Shown one piece after another: positions 35,985 to 46,039 of a stretch of 64,000 nucleotides of DNA. The position numbers were made by a program, and so were the translations under genes. Below the pieces are notes generated by a model that worked only from the letters and a program-made list of their open reading frames with translations, was not told the origin of the DNA and ran no database searches. Every line of letters begins with the position of its first letter. Position 1 is the first letter of the stretch. The stretch is from Lachancea thermotolerans CBS 6340 (lineage: Eukaryota > Ascomycota > Saccharomycetes > Saccharomycetales > Saccharomycetaceae). The stretch covers positions 620,001 to 684,000 of the forward strand of contig NC_013084.1 in the NCBI RefSeq assembly GCF_000142805.1. The letters are read 5' to 3'.

Positions 35985-38330
35985 ATGTCAAGCGCAGCTT
36001 CCAAAGACGGTCAGGAAGGCTCGTATTCGATGTACCCGCCGACATCGCCTGCGGGCCCTCCAGCCAGCATGCAATATGGAATGGGCGTGTATGGCAACCC
36101 GAATACGTTCGCGCAGTACGGGTACGGTTACCCAATGCCGATGGATATGTACGCTGGGCAAGGTGCCCCATTCCTTGGTTACGGCATTAATCCAAACATG
36201 ATGTATTACGGTGGCGGAAGCGTTCCTCCCCCTAGCGGCCAGAAAAAAAAGTACTACAACAAAGTTGAAAACAATGGTAAAACTGAAGCCGGCAACCATC
36301 ACAACAACCATCACAATGGGGTCCACTTCTATGCCAATGGAAAATCTGGACCAACCTCGAACGGCACGGCGATCCCAGCTGCTTCACCATCAGGTGCCAG
36401 CAAAAGTGTCCCCATCACTATCAAAAACCAGTACAAGTTTGAATTAGGGAATGCCAACTCGGTCAGCACCACAGATCTCAAGCTCGAATACCCTTTTTTT
36501 GCAAACACCGATGAAAGTGAGTTCAGCAAAGCACAGGAAAAGAGAAGAGAATTGACATTGAGGGCCTTCGGTGAAATATATTGCGGCAATTTTGGCGAGA
36601 ATAGCCAGACTCAAGACCCGGAGGTGGAAGCATCAGCCCTAGAATCCGTCGAAACTCCTGTGGAGACTCCTCAGGCTAGTTCCTCTGAAGAATTAAATGC
36701 AGCCGAGAAAACGGAAAAGTCGGAGCAATCAACCGAACAAGAGAAAAAAGAGACTGAAAGCAGGAAGTCTTCTGTCACTAGCCAAGCTGCTCCCACCAAG
36801 GTCATTAAATCTTGGTCAGCGGTTGCCTCTAGCGCGGTGCCAAAGGCATCGCCTTCATCAGCCTCGGACCAAAAGAAGGACAAAAAATACGTTCCACCAA
36901 CCGTAAAAAGTCTGGAACCGCTGGGGGTTGTGGCTTTAAGGGTCTGTTTCGACCCCCAATATGTCAAGTACACAGCCGACCAATACAAGGGTGCTGGAAT
37001 GGCGTTGCAGTCGGTGATTCCTCGAGGTATTGTAAATACCGGAAACATATGTTTCATGAGCTCCATCTTGCAAGTTCTGCTATTTTGTGAACCTTTCGTT
37101 AACCTCATGAACTTAATAAGTGTGAAGACATCTGCCAAGATGGGAAGCACTGGGTTTTTGCTTTTAGATGCCTGTCTGGAGCTCTACAGGAAATTTGACA
37201 AGCAGGCTTTCGAAAGAGAGAAAGCTTCCAGGAGCAGTAGTGGCGTTAATATTTCTAGCGCTTTAGCAGATGCTATTAAACCTGACGACTTTTACAAAAC
37301 TTTGTCAAAGCTACCCAAATTCAAGGATCTTAGATGGGGTCATCAGGAAGACGCTGAAGAGTTTTTGACCCATCTTCTAGACCAGCTGCATGAGGAATTC
37401 GTAAACTCAATCGACTCGCTTTCAGACAGTGAGGTGATAAGCCTGATCAATAGCATCAATGATGAGGACACCAAAACAGTCTTCATCAGAAACCTCGCAA
37501 AATACAAGGATGCAAAGTTCATAAAAGATTCATCCAACGAAATCAAGAGCATGCTCGAGAAGTATGACGCTGACGTCGACGACGCTGACGACACTTCTGG
37601 AAACGGCTGGCAAGAAGTCAGCAGCACCAGCAAGAAGGGAAAGAAAACTAAGACGGCTGCCAAGAGGACGGTTGTAGTTGAACCATCTCCCATTTCCGTC
37701 ATTTTCGGGGGCCAATTTCGGTCTGTGCTGGATGTTCCACAGAACAAAGAACCCCAGTCTATCACGCTGGATCCATTCCAAACTATTCAACTCGACATAT
37801 CTGATCCGGACGTGAACGACTTGGACAGTGCCTTCCTGAAGTTCAGCGAGATGGAGCACCTTCCTTTCAAAACTTCGTCAGGCAACAACGTGGAAGCCAA
37901 GAAGCAGACGTTTATCGACAAGCTTCCGGAAGTATTCTTAATCCAACTCAAGAGATTTTCGTTTATCAATAACACAGACAAGAGCAAGATCGTCAACTAT
38001 AACGCATATAGCGGTCATGTGGAGAAGATCCGCAAGAAGATACATTATGGCCATGAGTTGGCAATCCCCGATGCAACAATCTCCTCCGTACACTCTTCCT
38101 TTTACAAAGAAGCGGGAACTAACTACAAGCTGATAGGGGTCGTCTACCATCACGGCGTGAGCCCCAGTGGCGGTCATTACACTTGTGACGTCTACCAAGA
38201 AACCCTCAATAAGTGGTACAGGATAGACGATACCAACGTGCAGGAGATAGAGAAAGATGAGGTTTTGAAGGGCGGCGAGGAAGGAAACGACTCGAGGACA
38301 GCCTATATACTAATATACCAAAAACTGTAA
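35985..38330 (+). CDS. UBP3: Ubiquitin-specific protease Ubp3
   Basis: 781 residues (S. cerevisiae 912). The first 310 residues are disordered: a Tyr/Gly/Pro/Met-rich start, a His/Asn cluster and an acidic Ser/Glu stretch; the Bre5-binding segment lies here in the family. The USP domain spans about 340-781, with catalytic Cys356 in GNICFMSSILQ and His731 in GGHYTCDVY. An acidic and lysine-rich insert (about 515-565) splits the domain. Ubp3-Bre5 deubiquitinates Sec23, RNA polymerase II and ribosomal proteins for ribophagy. It corresponds to YER151C. Confidence 0.95.
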   Translation: MSSAASKDGQEGSYSMYPPTSPAGPPASMQYGMGVYGNPNTFAQYGYGYPMPMDMYAGQGAPFLGYGINPNMMYYGGGSVPPPSGQKKKYYNKVENNGKTEAGNHHNNHHNGVHFYANGKSGPTSNGTAIPAASPSGASKSVPITIKNQYKFELGNANSVSTTDLKLEYPFFANTDESEFSKAQEKRRELTLRAFGEIYCGNFGENSQTQDPEVEASALESVETPVETPQASSSEELNAAEKTEKSEQSTEQEKKETESRKSSVTSQAAPTKVIKSWSAVASSAVPKASPSSASDQKKDKKYVPPTVKSLEPLGVVALRVCFDPQYVKYTADQYKGAGMALQSVIPRGIVNTGNICFMSSILQVLLFCEPFVNLMNLISVKTSAKMGSTGFLLLDACLELYRKFDKQAFEREKASRSSSGVNISSALADAIKPDDFYKTLSKLPKFKDLRWGHQEDAEEFLTHLLDQLHEEFVNSIDSLSDSEVISLINSINDEDTKTVFIRNLAKYKDAKFIKDSSNEIKSMLEKYDADVDDADDTSGNGWQEVSSTSKKGKKTKTAAKRTVVVEPSPISVIFGGQFRSVLDVPQNKEPQSITLDPFQTIQLDISDPDVNDLDSAFLKFSEMEHLPFKTSSGNNVEAKKQTFIDKLPEVFLIQLKRFSFINNTDKSKIVNYNAYSGHVEKIRKKIHYGHELAIPDATISSVHSSFYKEAGTNYKLIGVVYHHGVSPSGGHYTCDVYQETLNKWYRIDDTNVQEIEKDEVLKGGEEGNDSRTAYILIYQKL

Positions 38331-38463
38331 TATTGTGTAGTTGTGAGATTTAAGGAAAAAAATAAAATTATTAAGCAGCACCAACAAGTTTAAAAGCGCG
38401 GCCTTCGCTTGATGTTGTCCAAGGTCATAGCTTTGCATGAAACCAAAAATGTGAACAAAAAAT

Positions 38464-38537
38464 TGATTTCGCCCAGGATCGAACTGGGGACGTTCTGCGT
38501 GTTAAGCAGATGCCATAACCGACTAGACCACGAAACC
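38464..38537 (-). tRNA. tRNA-Val (AAC)
   Basis: A 74-nt cloverleaf without intron. The acceptor stem pairs GGTTTCG with CGAAATC (with G-T pairs) before the discriminator A, the anticodon loop is CTTAACA with anticodon AAC, and the T arm is CCCAG-TTCGATC-CTGGG. Internal box A (TGGTCTAGTCGG) and box B (GTTCGATCC) are standard. AAC reads the major Val codons after A34 becomes inosine. CCA is not encoded. Confidence 0.97.
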
Positions 38538-38931
38538 ATTTGATGATAAGTTAGCCCAATGTTAATCTTAATACGTACAAAGCAATCGACTGTGTGTTAA
38601 GTAACATACTCTGCAACTTTAAATTTTTGTAATCTTGCATAGTGTAAGCCGGCTTAACGGTTGCAATACTTCGGCTCTTTGATATTACAAGCCGGTTATA
38701 ATTTAGCCATATGGTACGGGGACGATGACCAAGAACACAGCACAAGTGTTAAAAGGGACGAAGAGGGCGCTATCCAACAACAATGTCAGCCACACAAGCG
38801 TTTGCGTATAGAGTTGCTCGGTCAAGAAAACCGAAAAAGATGATTAAATTATCGAATTTACGAACGAATTTGCTATTTTAAAGCATGAACTGAATAATCC
38901 AGCAAGTAGATTGAATAGTTACCTCTGCAGC
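38538..38931. other. Intergenic: upstream of tRNA-Val and 3' flank of SED1
   Basis: 394 bp, AT-rich. Upstream flanks of tRNA genes often collect retroelement ends in yeasts; I found no terminal-repeat structure here. A 60-codon frame (38661-38843) has no recognisable content. Confidence 0.5.
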
Positions 38932-40140
38932 TTAGATCAACAAAGCGGCAGCAGCGGCCAAACCAGCAACACCACCGACAGCGATCTTGTTAGCGCCAGC
39001 CTCAGACTGGACAGCAATGGAGTGGGAAGATGTGGCGGAGGTGGCGGCGTGAGTACCTTGCTCAGTAGAAATAGTGACTGAGGAAAGGGTAGCAGCAGAG
39101 GAGCTCACAGAAGGAGTGGCAGCAGTGGTACCCTTGGCGGAAGATGGGGTAACAGTGGTGCCCTCGACGGTAGTGCCTGGAGCAGTGGTGCCAGTGACGG
39201 TAGTACCTGGGACAGTGGTGCCCTCAACAGTGGTACCTGGGACAGTGGTGCCCTCAACAGTGGTACCTGGGACAGTGGTTTCCTGACCGGTGGTACCAGT
39301 GACAGTGGTGCCAGTAACGGTAGTGCCTGGGGCGGTAGTGCCGGTGACAGTGGTACCTGGGACGGTGGTGCCAGTGACGGTGGTTCCCTCGACAGTGGAG
39401 GTGGCCTCGGTCTTAGTAGTGGTCGAGGTTCTGGTCAAGGTGCATGGGCAGTCGGTGATGGTTAGAGTAGTTGGAGAGGTCACAGTGTAAGTCTCGCCGT
39501 TGGTAGAGAAGGTGGTTGGCTCTGGGCAGTAGGTGGTGAAGGCAGTGACGACTTCCTCCTCGGTCACAGTGATAGTTCTCGCGGTGGAGGTGGCGACAGG
39601 AGCCTCAGAGCTGGCCTTGGAGCTGGTAGTCTCGGTGGAGGTGGCAGCTGGAGCCTCAGAGCTAGACTTAGTGGTGGTTCTCGTTAGGGTGCATGGGCAG
39701 TTGGTGATCGTTAGAGTAGTGGCAGAGGTCACAGTGTAGGTCTCGCCGTTGGTAGAGAAGGTGGTTGGCTCTGGGCAGTAGGTGGTGAAAGCTGTGACGA
39801 CTTCCTCCTCGGTCACGGTCACAGGCTCCTCCTTAGTGGCGGTCTTAGTGGTGGACTTTGGAATGGTGCATGGGCAGTTGGTGATTGTTAGAGTAGTGGC
39901 AGAGGTCACAGTGTAGGTCTCATCGTTGGTGATGATGGTGGTTGGCTCAGGGCAGTAGGTGGTGAACGCGGTGACAACCTCGTAGTCCGTGTAGGTGGTG
40001 GTCTCCCCAGCGTTGGAAGGCACCAAAGATGCGGTCGAGGACGAGCGCGCCGAGCTCAATGGAGTGGTGGTGTTGAGGAACTGCTGCGCCAGCGCGGCAG
40101 AGCCTAGCGACGAGATAAGAGCGACTGTAGAGAATTGCAT
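38932..40140 (-). CDS. SED1: GPI-anchored cell-wall glycoprotein of the Sed1/Spi1 family
   Basis: 402 residues. Signal peptide at 1-18 ([18 protein letters not shown]), then three copies of a module of about 45 residues with [14 protein letters not shown] and a TxTNCPCT-like end, each with three Cys. A Thr-rich array of TTVxGTT units and a Ser/Ala-rich stretch follow, then a C-terminal GPI signal ending [15 protein letters not shown]. Nearly every third residue is Thr or Ser, so it must be heavily O-mannosylated. Sed1 is the main structural wall mannoprotein of stationary-phase and stressed cells. It sits between SHU2 and RAD55 as YDR077W does; the unduplicated gene also stands for SPI1 (YER150W), which neighbours UBP3. 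Confidence 0.93.
   Translation of the reverse strand: MQFSTVALISSLGSAALAQQFLNTTTPLSSARSSSTASLVPSNAGETTTYTDYEVVTAFTTYCPEPTTIITNDETYTVTSATTLTITNCPCTIPKSTTKTATKEEPVTVTEEEVVTAFTTYCPEPTTFSTNGETYTVTSATTLTITNCPCTLTRTTTKSSSEAPAATSTETTSSKASSEAPVATSTARTITVTEEEVVTAFTTYCPEPTTFSTNGETYTVTSPTTLTITDCPCTLTRTSTTTKTEATSTVEGTTVTGTTVPGTTVTGTTAPGTTVTGTTVTGTTGQETTVPGTTVEGTTVPGTTVEGTTVPGTTVTGTTAPGTTVEGTTVTPSSAKGTTAATPSVSSSAATLSSVTISTEQGTHAATSATSSHSIAVQSEAGANKIAVGGVAGLAAAAALLI
39201..39290. repeat. Three 30-bp tandem repeats in SED1
   Basis: Three near-identical 30-bp units encode [10 protein letters not shown] decapeptides, flanked by more diverged copies from about 39140 to 39400. Such arrays expand and contract by slippage or unequal crossover and change wall-protein length between strains. 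Confidence 0.85.
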
Positions 40141-40239
40141 AGCGATCGAAAGTAACCGGTGACTGGCTAAAGCGAGTGTCTTGTGCTACTGAACGGGAAC
40201 TTCGACCGCTGCATCTCAAACCAGCCATCTTCCAAGCTT

Positions 40240-40247
40240 CTTATATA
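40240..40247 (-). promoter_or_regulatory. TATA box of SED1 (TATATAAG)
   Basis: A perfect TATAWAWR match on the minus strand, about 100 bp upstream of the SED1 ATG. A consensus TATA box fits a highly expressed, stress-responsive wall-protein gene. Confidence 0.75.
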
Positions 40248-40557
40248 CTATTCCCAGGTCCCTCCCATCAGATCAACCACGGCCGCGTATTTCAAACATT
40301 AATAGAAGCACAGCAGCGACTGTATGGTCGGCCTGCCTCAATCGTGCTGCCGTGGTTGCTTGCAGTGGCGTGCGCTGCGCGCCATTTCATTACGCGCCAG
40401 CATCAAAAATGGTGCTTTAACCATTTGGAGTAAGTACTTGGACTTGGTGCAGCTAAAGCGTGTTATTTGGCATGCTGAATTCTGTATGATCTTGCATGTC
40501 CCTGCAGGAGAGGAATGAAGACTCGCAGGTCGTTGAGAGTATGCAGAGCCTGCAGAC

Positions 40558-40617
40558 GCGCATAGAAGCACATGGAAGCGCATAGGAACGCGCAGGCAGC
40601 CGCAGGAACCTAGCAGG
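40558..40617 (+). repeat. Degenerate 10-bp tandem repeat
   Basis: About six units in a row resembling GCGCATAGAA (GCACATGGAA, GCGCATAGGA and more diverged copies). The spacing is close to one helical turn. It lies about 420 bp upstream of SED1. Confidence 0.55.
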
Positions 40618-40968
40618 CTCTCCGTACGAGGAGAGAAACTTGAGGCGAAGGCCAAGTGAGGTGAGGGCTTATTATTAGACGAGGCGCCCAGTCACGTGGA
40701 CACGGCGCTTTTTCTATAAACAGTAAAACTCTTGTGGATGTCGCGTTGAGGGGTGCAGCGCCTGCGGGGCGCAGAATGGTAGAGGGGGGCTTGAACCTAG
40801 GTCGCGGAGCCGGGTGCGCTGCGCACACTGCAGCTGTAAAATGCGCGATGAAAGCCGAAGGCACGCGGCACGTGAGAGCGTTGTTGGCACGGCAACGGCA
40901 GCTCGGTGCCTTTATGGGCGTGTCGCGCCGGGGTTAAAGCCGTACAGATGATCTGCGCATGTGACCAA

Positions 40969-42171
40969 CTAACCCTCACTGTCGTAAAGCACGTCCGCGC
41001 TGGCGCGGGGGTCGGTGTTTCGCGCGCGCAGCTCTTGGAACCTCGGCGTGAGTGGTAGAGCTTGTGACGCGCGGCAGCGGTCTTCGGATGGGCCCTGCCA
41101 CGCCGCGGGCTTCGCCCGCTTGCGTGGCGGCTCCGTGCCAGGTGACAGCTGCGGCGGCGACATATTACTGGAAAACGACGAGAGGATCACGTGGTCCGCC
41201 GCCCCCTCTTGGTCGTTTTGTTCGCGCTCTCGCCCGCGCTCGCGCGCGAGGGCACTGCCATCCTGCAGTTCCACGCGCGCCAGCGCCGCCGCGGAACGCG
41301 CAGGGTCGTATACCAACGCGACCTCCATGCGTCGCGGGACGCGTCGAAACGGAGTGCGCCAATCCCAGTCCCACATCAAAGCGACGCGGCGCCGCACGAA
41401 AACCTCCCACAGGTGGTCGTGCGGGCCTATGCCTAGGTTCGCAACCAGCGCGCTCCGCAGCACCTGTACGGGCCGCCGCTTCAGCGCGCGCATCAGAAAC
41501 CGAGAGTCGTCCGCGAAAGTCACATGCTCCTGCGGCACGTGATGCACTCCACCCATATACGAGGTGTTCATCGCGTCGCTCACGAGCACTATCGTGGCGT
41601 TATACGCGTGCGCGTATTTGGTGATCAGCGTGAAAAGGGTAATCAGGCTCTTGACTTTGATCGCGTGCGCAGAGTCCGCGCGCGGCAGCGGCATTGCTGC
41701 GCGTGCGTGGATATAGTCTGTGAGCACCTGCGAGAAGCCCTGCAGAACGACAAGCTCGTAGCGCTCTCGCAGATTCTGAAAGAAAAAAACGTACTGCGCG
41801 AATGATGTCAGGCGCGTTCGATGCAGTCCGCGGGACGGTGATTCGGAGCTGGCGCGCTCATCGCCCTCGGCATCGCTGGCCCGGGATTGTGCGTCGGCCT
41901 CGGCAGGTCGCGCGGACTGCGACGGCGAAGCCAGGGTCTCCAATGGTGTGTGAACGTGAGCGTCGACCCACAAGCACGTGCCGTCACGTGCCATCTCGCT
42001 CTGAACGAGGGATTGTGCGATGCGTGTCTTGCTCGTGCCCGGGGGCCCAAACAGCTCGTAGATGCACCGAGAGTGCCAACCGCCTAGCGCGTCGTCGAGT
42101 GCAGCGACACCGCTTCGCAGTGGCGGCGGGCTATCGTCGATAAGCTGCGAGAGCGAGATGCCGATGGCCAT
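40969..42171 (-). CDS. RAD55: Rad51 paralogue Rad55, with degenerate ATPase motifs
   Basis: 400 residues from the ATG at 42171 (MAIGISLSQLIDDSP), which matches the S. cerevisiae start; the frame is open 35 codons further upstream without an ATG. The C-terminus ends in the shared acidic YDSEG. Rad55 pairs with Rad57 and stabilises Rad51 filaments against Srs2. Walker A reads GPPGTSKT (42-49), with Ser where the family has Gly before the lysine, and the Walker B strand is YELVVLQGFSQ, with Gln where S. cerevisiae has Asp (YKLVIIDGFSQ). Both departures are clear in the DNA and suggest weak or absent ATP hydrolysis. The gene is very GC-rich. YDR076W neighbours PPH3 as here. Confidence 0.9.
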   Translation of the reverse strand: MAIGISLSQLIDDSPPPLRSGVAALDDALGGWHSRCIYELFGPPGTSKTRIAQSLVQSEMARDGTCLWVDAHVHTPLETLASPSQSARPAEADAQSRASDAEGDERASSESPSRGLHRTRLTSFAQYVFFFQNLRERYELVVLQGFSQVLTDYIHARAAMPLPRADSAHAIKVKSLITLFTLITKYAHAYNATIVLVSDAMNTSYMGGVHHVPQEHVTFADDSRFLMRALKRRPVQVLRSALVANLGIGPHDHLWEVFVRRRVALMWDWDWRTPFRRVPRRMEVALVYDPARSAAALARVELQDGSALARERGREREQNDQEGAADHVILSSFSSNMSPPQLSPGTEPPRKRAKPAAWQGPSEDRCRASQALPLTPRFQELRARNTDPRASADVLYDSEG

Positions 42172-42464
42172 CGGTTTGTTCGCGACTTTATCGGCCTGGA
42201 GTAGAACACAGATGGCGAACAAGACAAGTGAAAAAACGGACCTCACGCAGCACGCGGAGCACAGAACGAAGCGCAAACACTAGCGATATCAACACATACT
42301 ACACCGCGCGCCGCCGGGGCCCGCGCCTACTTAAAAATGCTGCATACTATGTTACAAGGGCGAGGTGCGCGCAGCGTGCACGCCTCCTCGAGTGACGGTC
42401 ATGATGCACGGGATATGGGCTGTTTCCGTCACATGTCGTACACGTGATAAGAACGTGTGCACGA

Positions 42465-43388
42465 CTACAGAAAGTAGTCCATCTGCGGCTTCTTCGTGGG
42501 GATGATAGCGTTGCCGACATCGTCCTGCGCCTGAACGGCTTCGAAGATCATGTACTCGCGGCTCAGCCCATCTTCAATCCGTAGTACGGCCGCCACGTTC
42601 CCGCACCGGTAACAGTAGTTGGGCGCCGACCACACCGTCACGAGTCCACCTCCGAACATTTCTTTATAACCCTCCATCACGAGCTGGTGCGCGCGCGCGA
42701 TCAGCTCAAGCCCGTTACAGTGTAAAAACTGATCCACCTCGTTGCGCCCAAACAAAAATCCGGCACCGCGCGGAGACAAACTCCATGTGCTAACCTCGTC
42801 AGGGTCGCTCCACAATAGATCGCACATTGCGCCCTCATGTGGGACTTCTTGCTTCCGCTCGATCGCGCGGATCTGGTTCACAGTTGTCACATTCGGCGAT
42901 AGACCGCCGTGCACGCAAAACACCTGTCCGTCCACAACCGCTCCAAGTGAAAGATAGTCAAACACCTCGCAGCAGTAGCGCCATACGTTGCTGTTCCCGT
43001 ACTTGCGGACGATCTCGTCATAGAATCCGTACACTTTCGTTATCTGCCGCGTCTCATGGTTGCCTCGTATCATTGTAATCCGATCTGGGTATCGCAGCTT
43101 GTAGCACAAAAGCAGTAGGAAGCTTTCAAGGGAGTAGAACCCGCGGTCCACGAAGTCTCCGAGAAAGACATATTTGTTGTTTTCAACGCCGCCGCTTTTG
43201 TCGAACAGCGTCAGCAGGTCGTGAAGCTGTCCGTGAATGTCGCCGCAAATTGTCACCGGCGTATCCACCCGTGTCACATTCGCCTCGCTCATCAACAGCT
43301 CCTGCGAACGCAGGCACAACGTATACACAGTCTCCTCCGAAACCTGCTTTCCCTGCCTGAGCAGGGCGATTGTTTCGTCCACCTTCAT
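42465..43388 (-). CDS. PPH3: Protein phosphatase 4 catalytic subunit Pph3
   Basis: 307 residues, almost the S. cerevisiae length (308) and colinear. PPP-family metal motifs are all intact: GDIHG (49-53), GDFVDRG (77-83) and GNHE (109-112). The C-terminus is YFL, the conserved carboxymethylated tail of PP2A-like enzymes. With Psy2 and Psy4 it dephosphorylates gamma-H2A and Rad53 for recovery from the DNA-damage checkpoint. It is upstream of RAD55 on the same strand and divergent from PEA2. Corresponds to YDR075W. Confidence 0.97.
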   Translation of the reverse strand: MKVDETIALLRQGKQVSEETVYTLCLRSQELLMSEANVTRVDTPVTICGDIHGQLHDLLTLFDKSGGVENNKYVFLGDFVDRGFYSLESFLLLLCYKLRYPDRITMIRGNHETRQITKVYGFYDEIVRKYGNSNVWRYCCEVFDYLSLGAVVDGQVFCVHGGLSPNVTTVNQIRAIERKQEVPHEGAMCDLLWSDPDEVSTWSLSPRGAGFLFGRNEVDQFLHCNGLELIARAHQLVMEGYKEMFGGGLVTVWSAPNYCYRCGNVAAVLRIEDGLSREYMIFEAVQAQDDVGNAIIPTKKPQMDYFL

Positions 43389-43739
43389 CTGCTTGGTTTG
43401 CCTCTCGAGCTAGAAACCCCTGGGTAAAAGACGATCTTCCAATATGGAGGAGTGCACCTATATTTATCAGACTGGGGTCAAGCGCTTGCCCTGAATTGTT
43501 ATTGCTCCTTCTAGGTCCTGAGTCCTGCTCCAATAGTCGCCAGAGAGCCTTATTCTTCTGTCATCAACGCGTTTCTAGCTCATCGCACGCGAAACCGAAG
43601 AAATTTTTCTCATTAGTGTCAAGAAACTCATTTTTTCGGGGCCGTTTCTTTTGACTTTGAGATTTCAAGTATCAACACCTTCGGGAGTCAGCAAGATCTG
43701 CCACAACGTACCGCCGCCGACGCTCGCCAGAACTCAACA
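43389..43739. other. Divergent promoter of PPH3 and PEA2
   Basis: 351 bp between two diverging ATGs. No gene or clear site beyond general promoter character. Confidence 0.5.
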
Positions 43740-44927
43740 ATGGGCGGTTTAAAGCTGCTACGTGCCGCAAACCCTAAACTCTTCTCAGATCCGGAATGCG
43801 ACAAATACCCGACAAGCTACGACGAACTATCAGTCTTTTTAAAACGCGAGCAGGTATATAGCGGCGCGGAGCTTGCCACAGAGCTTGACTACTTAGACTC
43901 AGTGCTTTATGGTGATAGGGAGCGTGGTATTGATCTGGACAGGAAGCTGCGAGTTGAGTACGCCATGTTCAAAGCCACGACAATGCAAAATGAAAGGGCC
44001 GGGCCCGGTCCCTCGCTGGACGAATTAGTGGTGTTGAATGAGCAAATCCAGAACGCGCACAAACAAAGGACGTCTGAGATCACCCAAAAGCAAAATGCGT
44101 TTTATGCGGCACTAATGGCGCTACTGCAGTCTGTGTCGCTGGACCAGGCAGCCCTGCAATCCATTTTGACCGCAGCAGAGGGTGGTCGCGACTGCGACGA
44201 CCTGGAGAAGAGCAGCTCCGGTATGAGTCGCAGTATTCAGCCGTCTCCGTTAGACGAAGTTACTTCTTATTTAATATCTGGTGCACTGCAACATGGAGTT
44301 GAATTGAAGCCAAGTACTCTAGAGCCTGAATCCCCACGCGACGACATAACCTTTTTCAAAGAATGCATAGACTCCCTCTTGCGTAACGTTGGTCTCACGC
44401 AACCGCCGGCTGAAAACCAGGATAGAGATAACGACCGCAAAGATGAGACCGGAGATAGCGATGTCGCTGTGGCATTGAAAGACCTGCAGCTCGCACACAG
44501 TTTCCTCACCAAAAAGTTCGAAGGCGATAGAAATGAGTATTTGCACAGTATAGACAAGCTGACGCGTACCAACAAGGAATTATCTCACGAGCTTCTCACG
44601 TACCACTCGGAGCTGACAACCGTGAAGGAGAACTGTGACGCATTAACTAAGGAACGGGAAGAGCTGAAGTCACAGTTAGAGTACCACACGTCGTTAAATA
44701 CACCCACTCTAGTCGCTTCGTCGCCGGTATCGAACGCGAGTGCTAGTTCCGCCGCAAGCGGGAGCAAGTCGTACTCAATAGGCGTTATGCGGAGTGAATT
44801 CAAGAAAGTCCTAACAGACACCCAAAACAGATATGAAAAGGAGCTCCAGGAGGAGCGCGAATTACGGAAGCAACTGGAGCAAGAACTATCCTCCTTTAGG
44901 ACGCGGAGGTCGGGGCACAATCTATAG
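43740..44927 (+). CDS. PEA2: Polarisome subunit Pea2
   Basis: 395 residues (S. cerevisiae 420). A conserved N-terminal domain (about 15-150, with YDELSVFLKREQVYSGAELA) is followed by a variable linker and a coiled coil from about 240 to 320 plus another at 360-385. Pea2 binds Spa2, Bud6 and Bni1 in the polarisome at bud and shmoo tips. It is the third polarity gene here with MSB1 and BEM2. YER149C lies next to SPT15 (YER148W), as here. Confidence 0.93.
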   Translation: MGGLKLLRAANPKLFSDPECDKYPTSYDELSVFLKREQVYSGAELATELDYLDSVLYGDRERGIDLDRKLRVEYAMFKATTMQNERAGPGPSLDELVVLNEQIQNAHKQRTSEITQKQNAFYAALMALLQSVSLDQAALQSILTAAEGGRDCDDLEKSSSGMSRSIQPSPLDEVTSYLISGALQHGVELKPSTLEPESPRDDITFFKECIDSLLRNVGLTQPPAENQDRDNDRKDETGDSDVAVALKDLQLAHSFLTKKFEGDRNEYLHSIDKLTRTNKELSHELLTYHSELTTVKENCDALTKEREELKSQLEYHTSLNTPTLVASSPVSNASASSAASGSKSYSIGVMRSEFKKVLTDTQNRYEKELQEERELRKQLEQELSSFRTRRSGHNL

Positions 44928-45021
44928 ACATGTCCTATCTGTAATATAACATTTATTCTTTTAAACCCGTTTTTTCACGCTATACATTACAACCGTGTAT
45001 TTATACGCTGTTCGAAATCTC

Positions 45022-45714
45022 CTAAAGCTTCCTGAACTCGCTCAACACAGGATAAATGGCCTCGAACGCCTGGTAAATCTCTTCTCTCTGCTTGGCACCT
45101 GTGAGCACAATTTTTCCCGAAACGAAAATCAGCAACACAATTTTTGGCTTAACCATTCTGTAAATCAACCCCGGAAACAACTCAGGTTCGTAAGACGAGA
45201 AAGTTCCGTGCGAGAACGCCAGGCCCTCAAGTCTAATAGGAAATTTGACATCACACGATCCCACAATATTCTGGATTTTGAAGTCCGTGAACTTGGCACT
45301 GAACCCAATTTTTTGTATAATTCTGGCGTACTTACGACTCGCTAGTTTCGAGTCGTCCTCCGACTTGGCACCGATCACGACCATCTTGCCTGACGCGAAG
45401 ATCAGAGCTGTAGTTTTGGGTTCTCTGATACGCATAATTACAGCTGCGAAACGCTTGGGGTTATACTCCGCATTTCTCGCGTGCAGCGCCACGGTTTTAA
45501 GATCAAGCCGGCAGTCCAAATTGACGGTGGCCACTATATTTTGAAGCGTAGGCACAATCCCAGAGGTTGTCGCGTTTTGTGAATCCTCATCCTCTGTCTT
45601 TGAGAGCCCCGCGTTTGGCCCCTTCTCTTGTGTCTCCCAGACTGATCGCGTGCTGGGATCAAATACGATCTTGTTGGCCTCTTGGAAGTCCTTGAGACGG
45701 CTCTCCTCTGACAT
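45022..45714 (-). CDS. SPT15: TATA-binding protein
   Basis: 230 residues (S. cerevisiae 240). A short variable N-terminus (1-50) precedes the two direct repeats of the TBP saddle: [20 protein letters not shown] opens repeat 1 (about 52) and the [18 protein letters not shown] segment opens repeat 2 (about 142). The DNA-inserting Phe residues lie in the paired [11 protein letters not shown] and [11 protein letters not shown] strands. It serves all three nuclear RNA polymerases. It is convergent with PEA2 and divergent from SCC4. Confidence 0.98.
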   Translation of the reverse strand: MSEESRLKDFQEANKIVFDPSTRSVWETQEKGPNAGLSKTEDEDSQNATTSGIVPTLQNIVATVNLDCRLDLKTVALHARNAEYNPKRFAAVIMRIREPKTTALIFASGKMVVIGAKSEDDSKLASRKYARIIQKIGFSAKFTDFKIQNIVGSCDVKFPIRLEGLAFSHGTFSSYEPELFPGLIYRMVKPKIVLLIFVSGKIVLTGAKQREEIYQAFEAIYPVLSEFRKL

Positions 45715-46039
45715 TAATGATAACCTGGAGCACTCCTTCTAAAACAGTTGAGATACTGAGATGGCTAAGTTTATAATGGTGTTACAATTTTAGTTTATAT
45801 ACAGTAACTCTATACGTGTTTATTACAAATATTAGGTTCGCATATAAGATTAATATTGAAGGCTAGCCGCTTTGCCCGAAGGACCAGGTTATTGATCAGT
45901 TCAGGCCAGACATCCCGAAATTAGTCAACCATCCAAAGAACTTGAATAGCCCAGGCTTTCCTTGGAGACGCAAAAGCTTGCTTTGGCAGTTTTTCACGAT
46001 ATAGGAGCGACGTGGCGAATAAAAGAGAAGGCCGCTAAG
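45715..46039. other. Divergent promoter of SPT15 and SCC4
   Basis: 325 bp, AT-rich with a TATATA at about 45795. The SCC4 frame is open upstream of its ATG but lacks an earlier start codon. Confidence 0.5.

Larger units (their letters stand above)
40141..40968. other. Intergenic: SED1 promoter and RAD55 3' flank (828 bp)
   Basis: Contains the SED1 TATA box, a degenerate 10-bp tandem repeat (40558-40617) and CACGTG at 40693 and 40869. Base composition becomes GC-rich from about 40.5 kb. No gene is seen; several chance frames are open on both strands. Confidence 0.5.

Noticed and set aside
38538-38931. Possible solo LTR upstream of tRNA-Val
   Set aside because: No TG...CA ends with a target-site duplication could be found.
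39074-39739. Val/Pro-rich repeat frames opposite SED1
   Set aside because: They are the antisense of the TTVPGTT array and simply inherit its periodicity.
40741-40820. tRNA-like stretch with a GGTTCAAGC-type T loop on the minus strand
   Set aside because: The arms do not pair into a cloverleaf and boxes A and B are not properly spaced.
41015-42143. Long plus-strand frames opposite RAD55
   Set aside because: Arg/Ala-rich, no ATG context or domain; RAD55 on the minus strand is conserved end to end apart from its Walker motifs.
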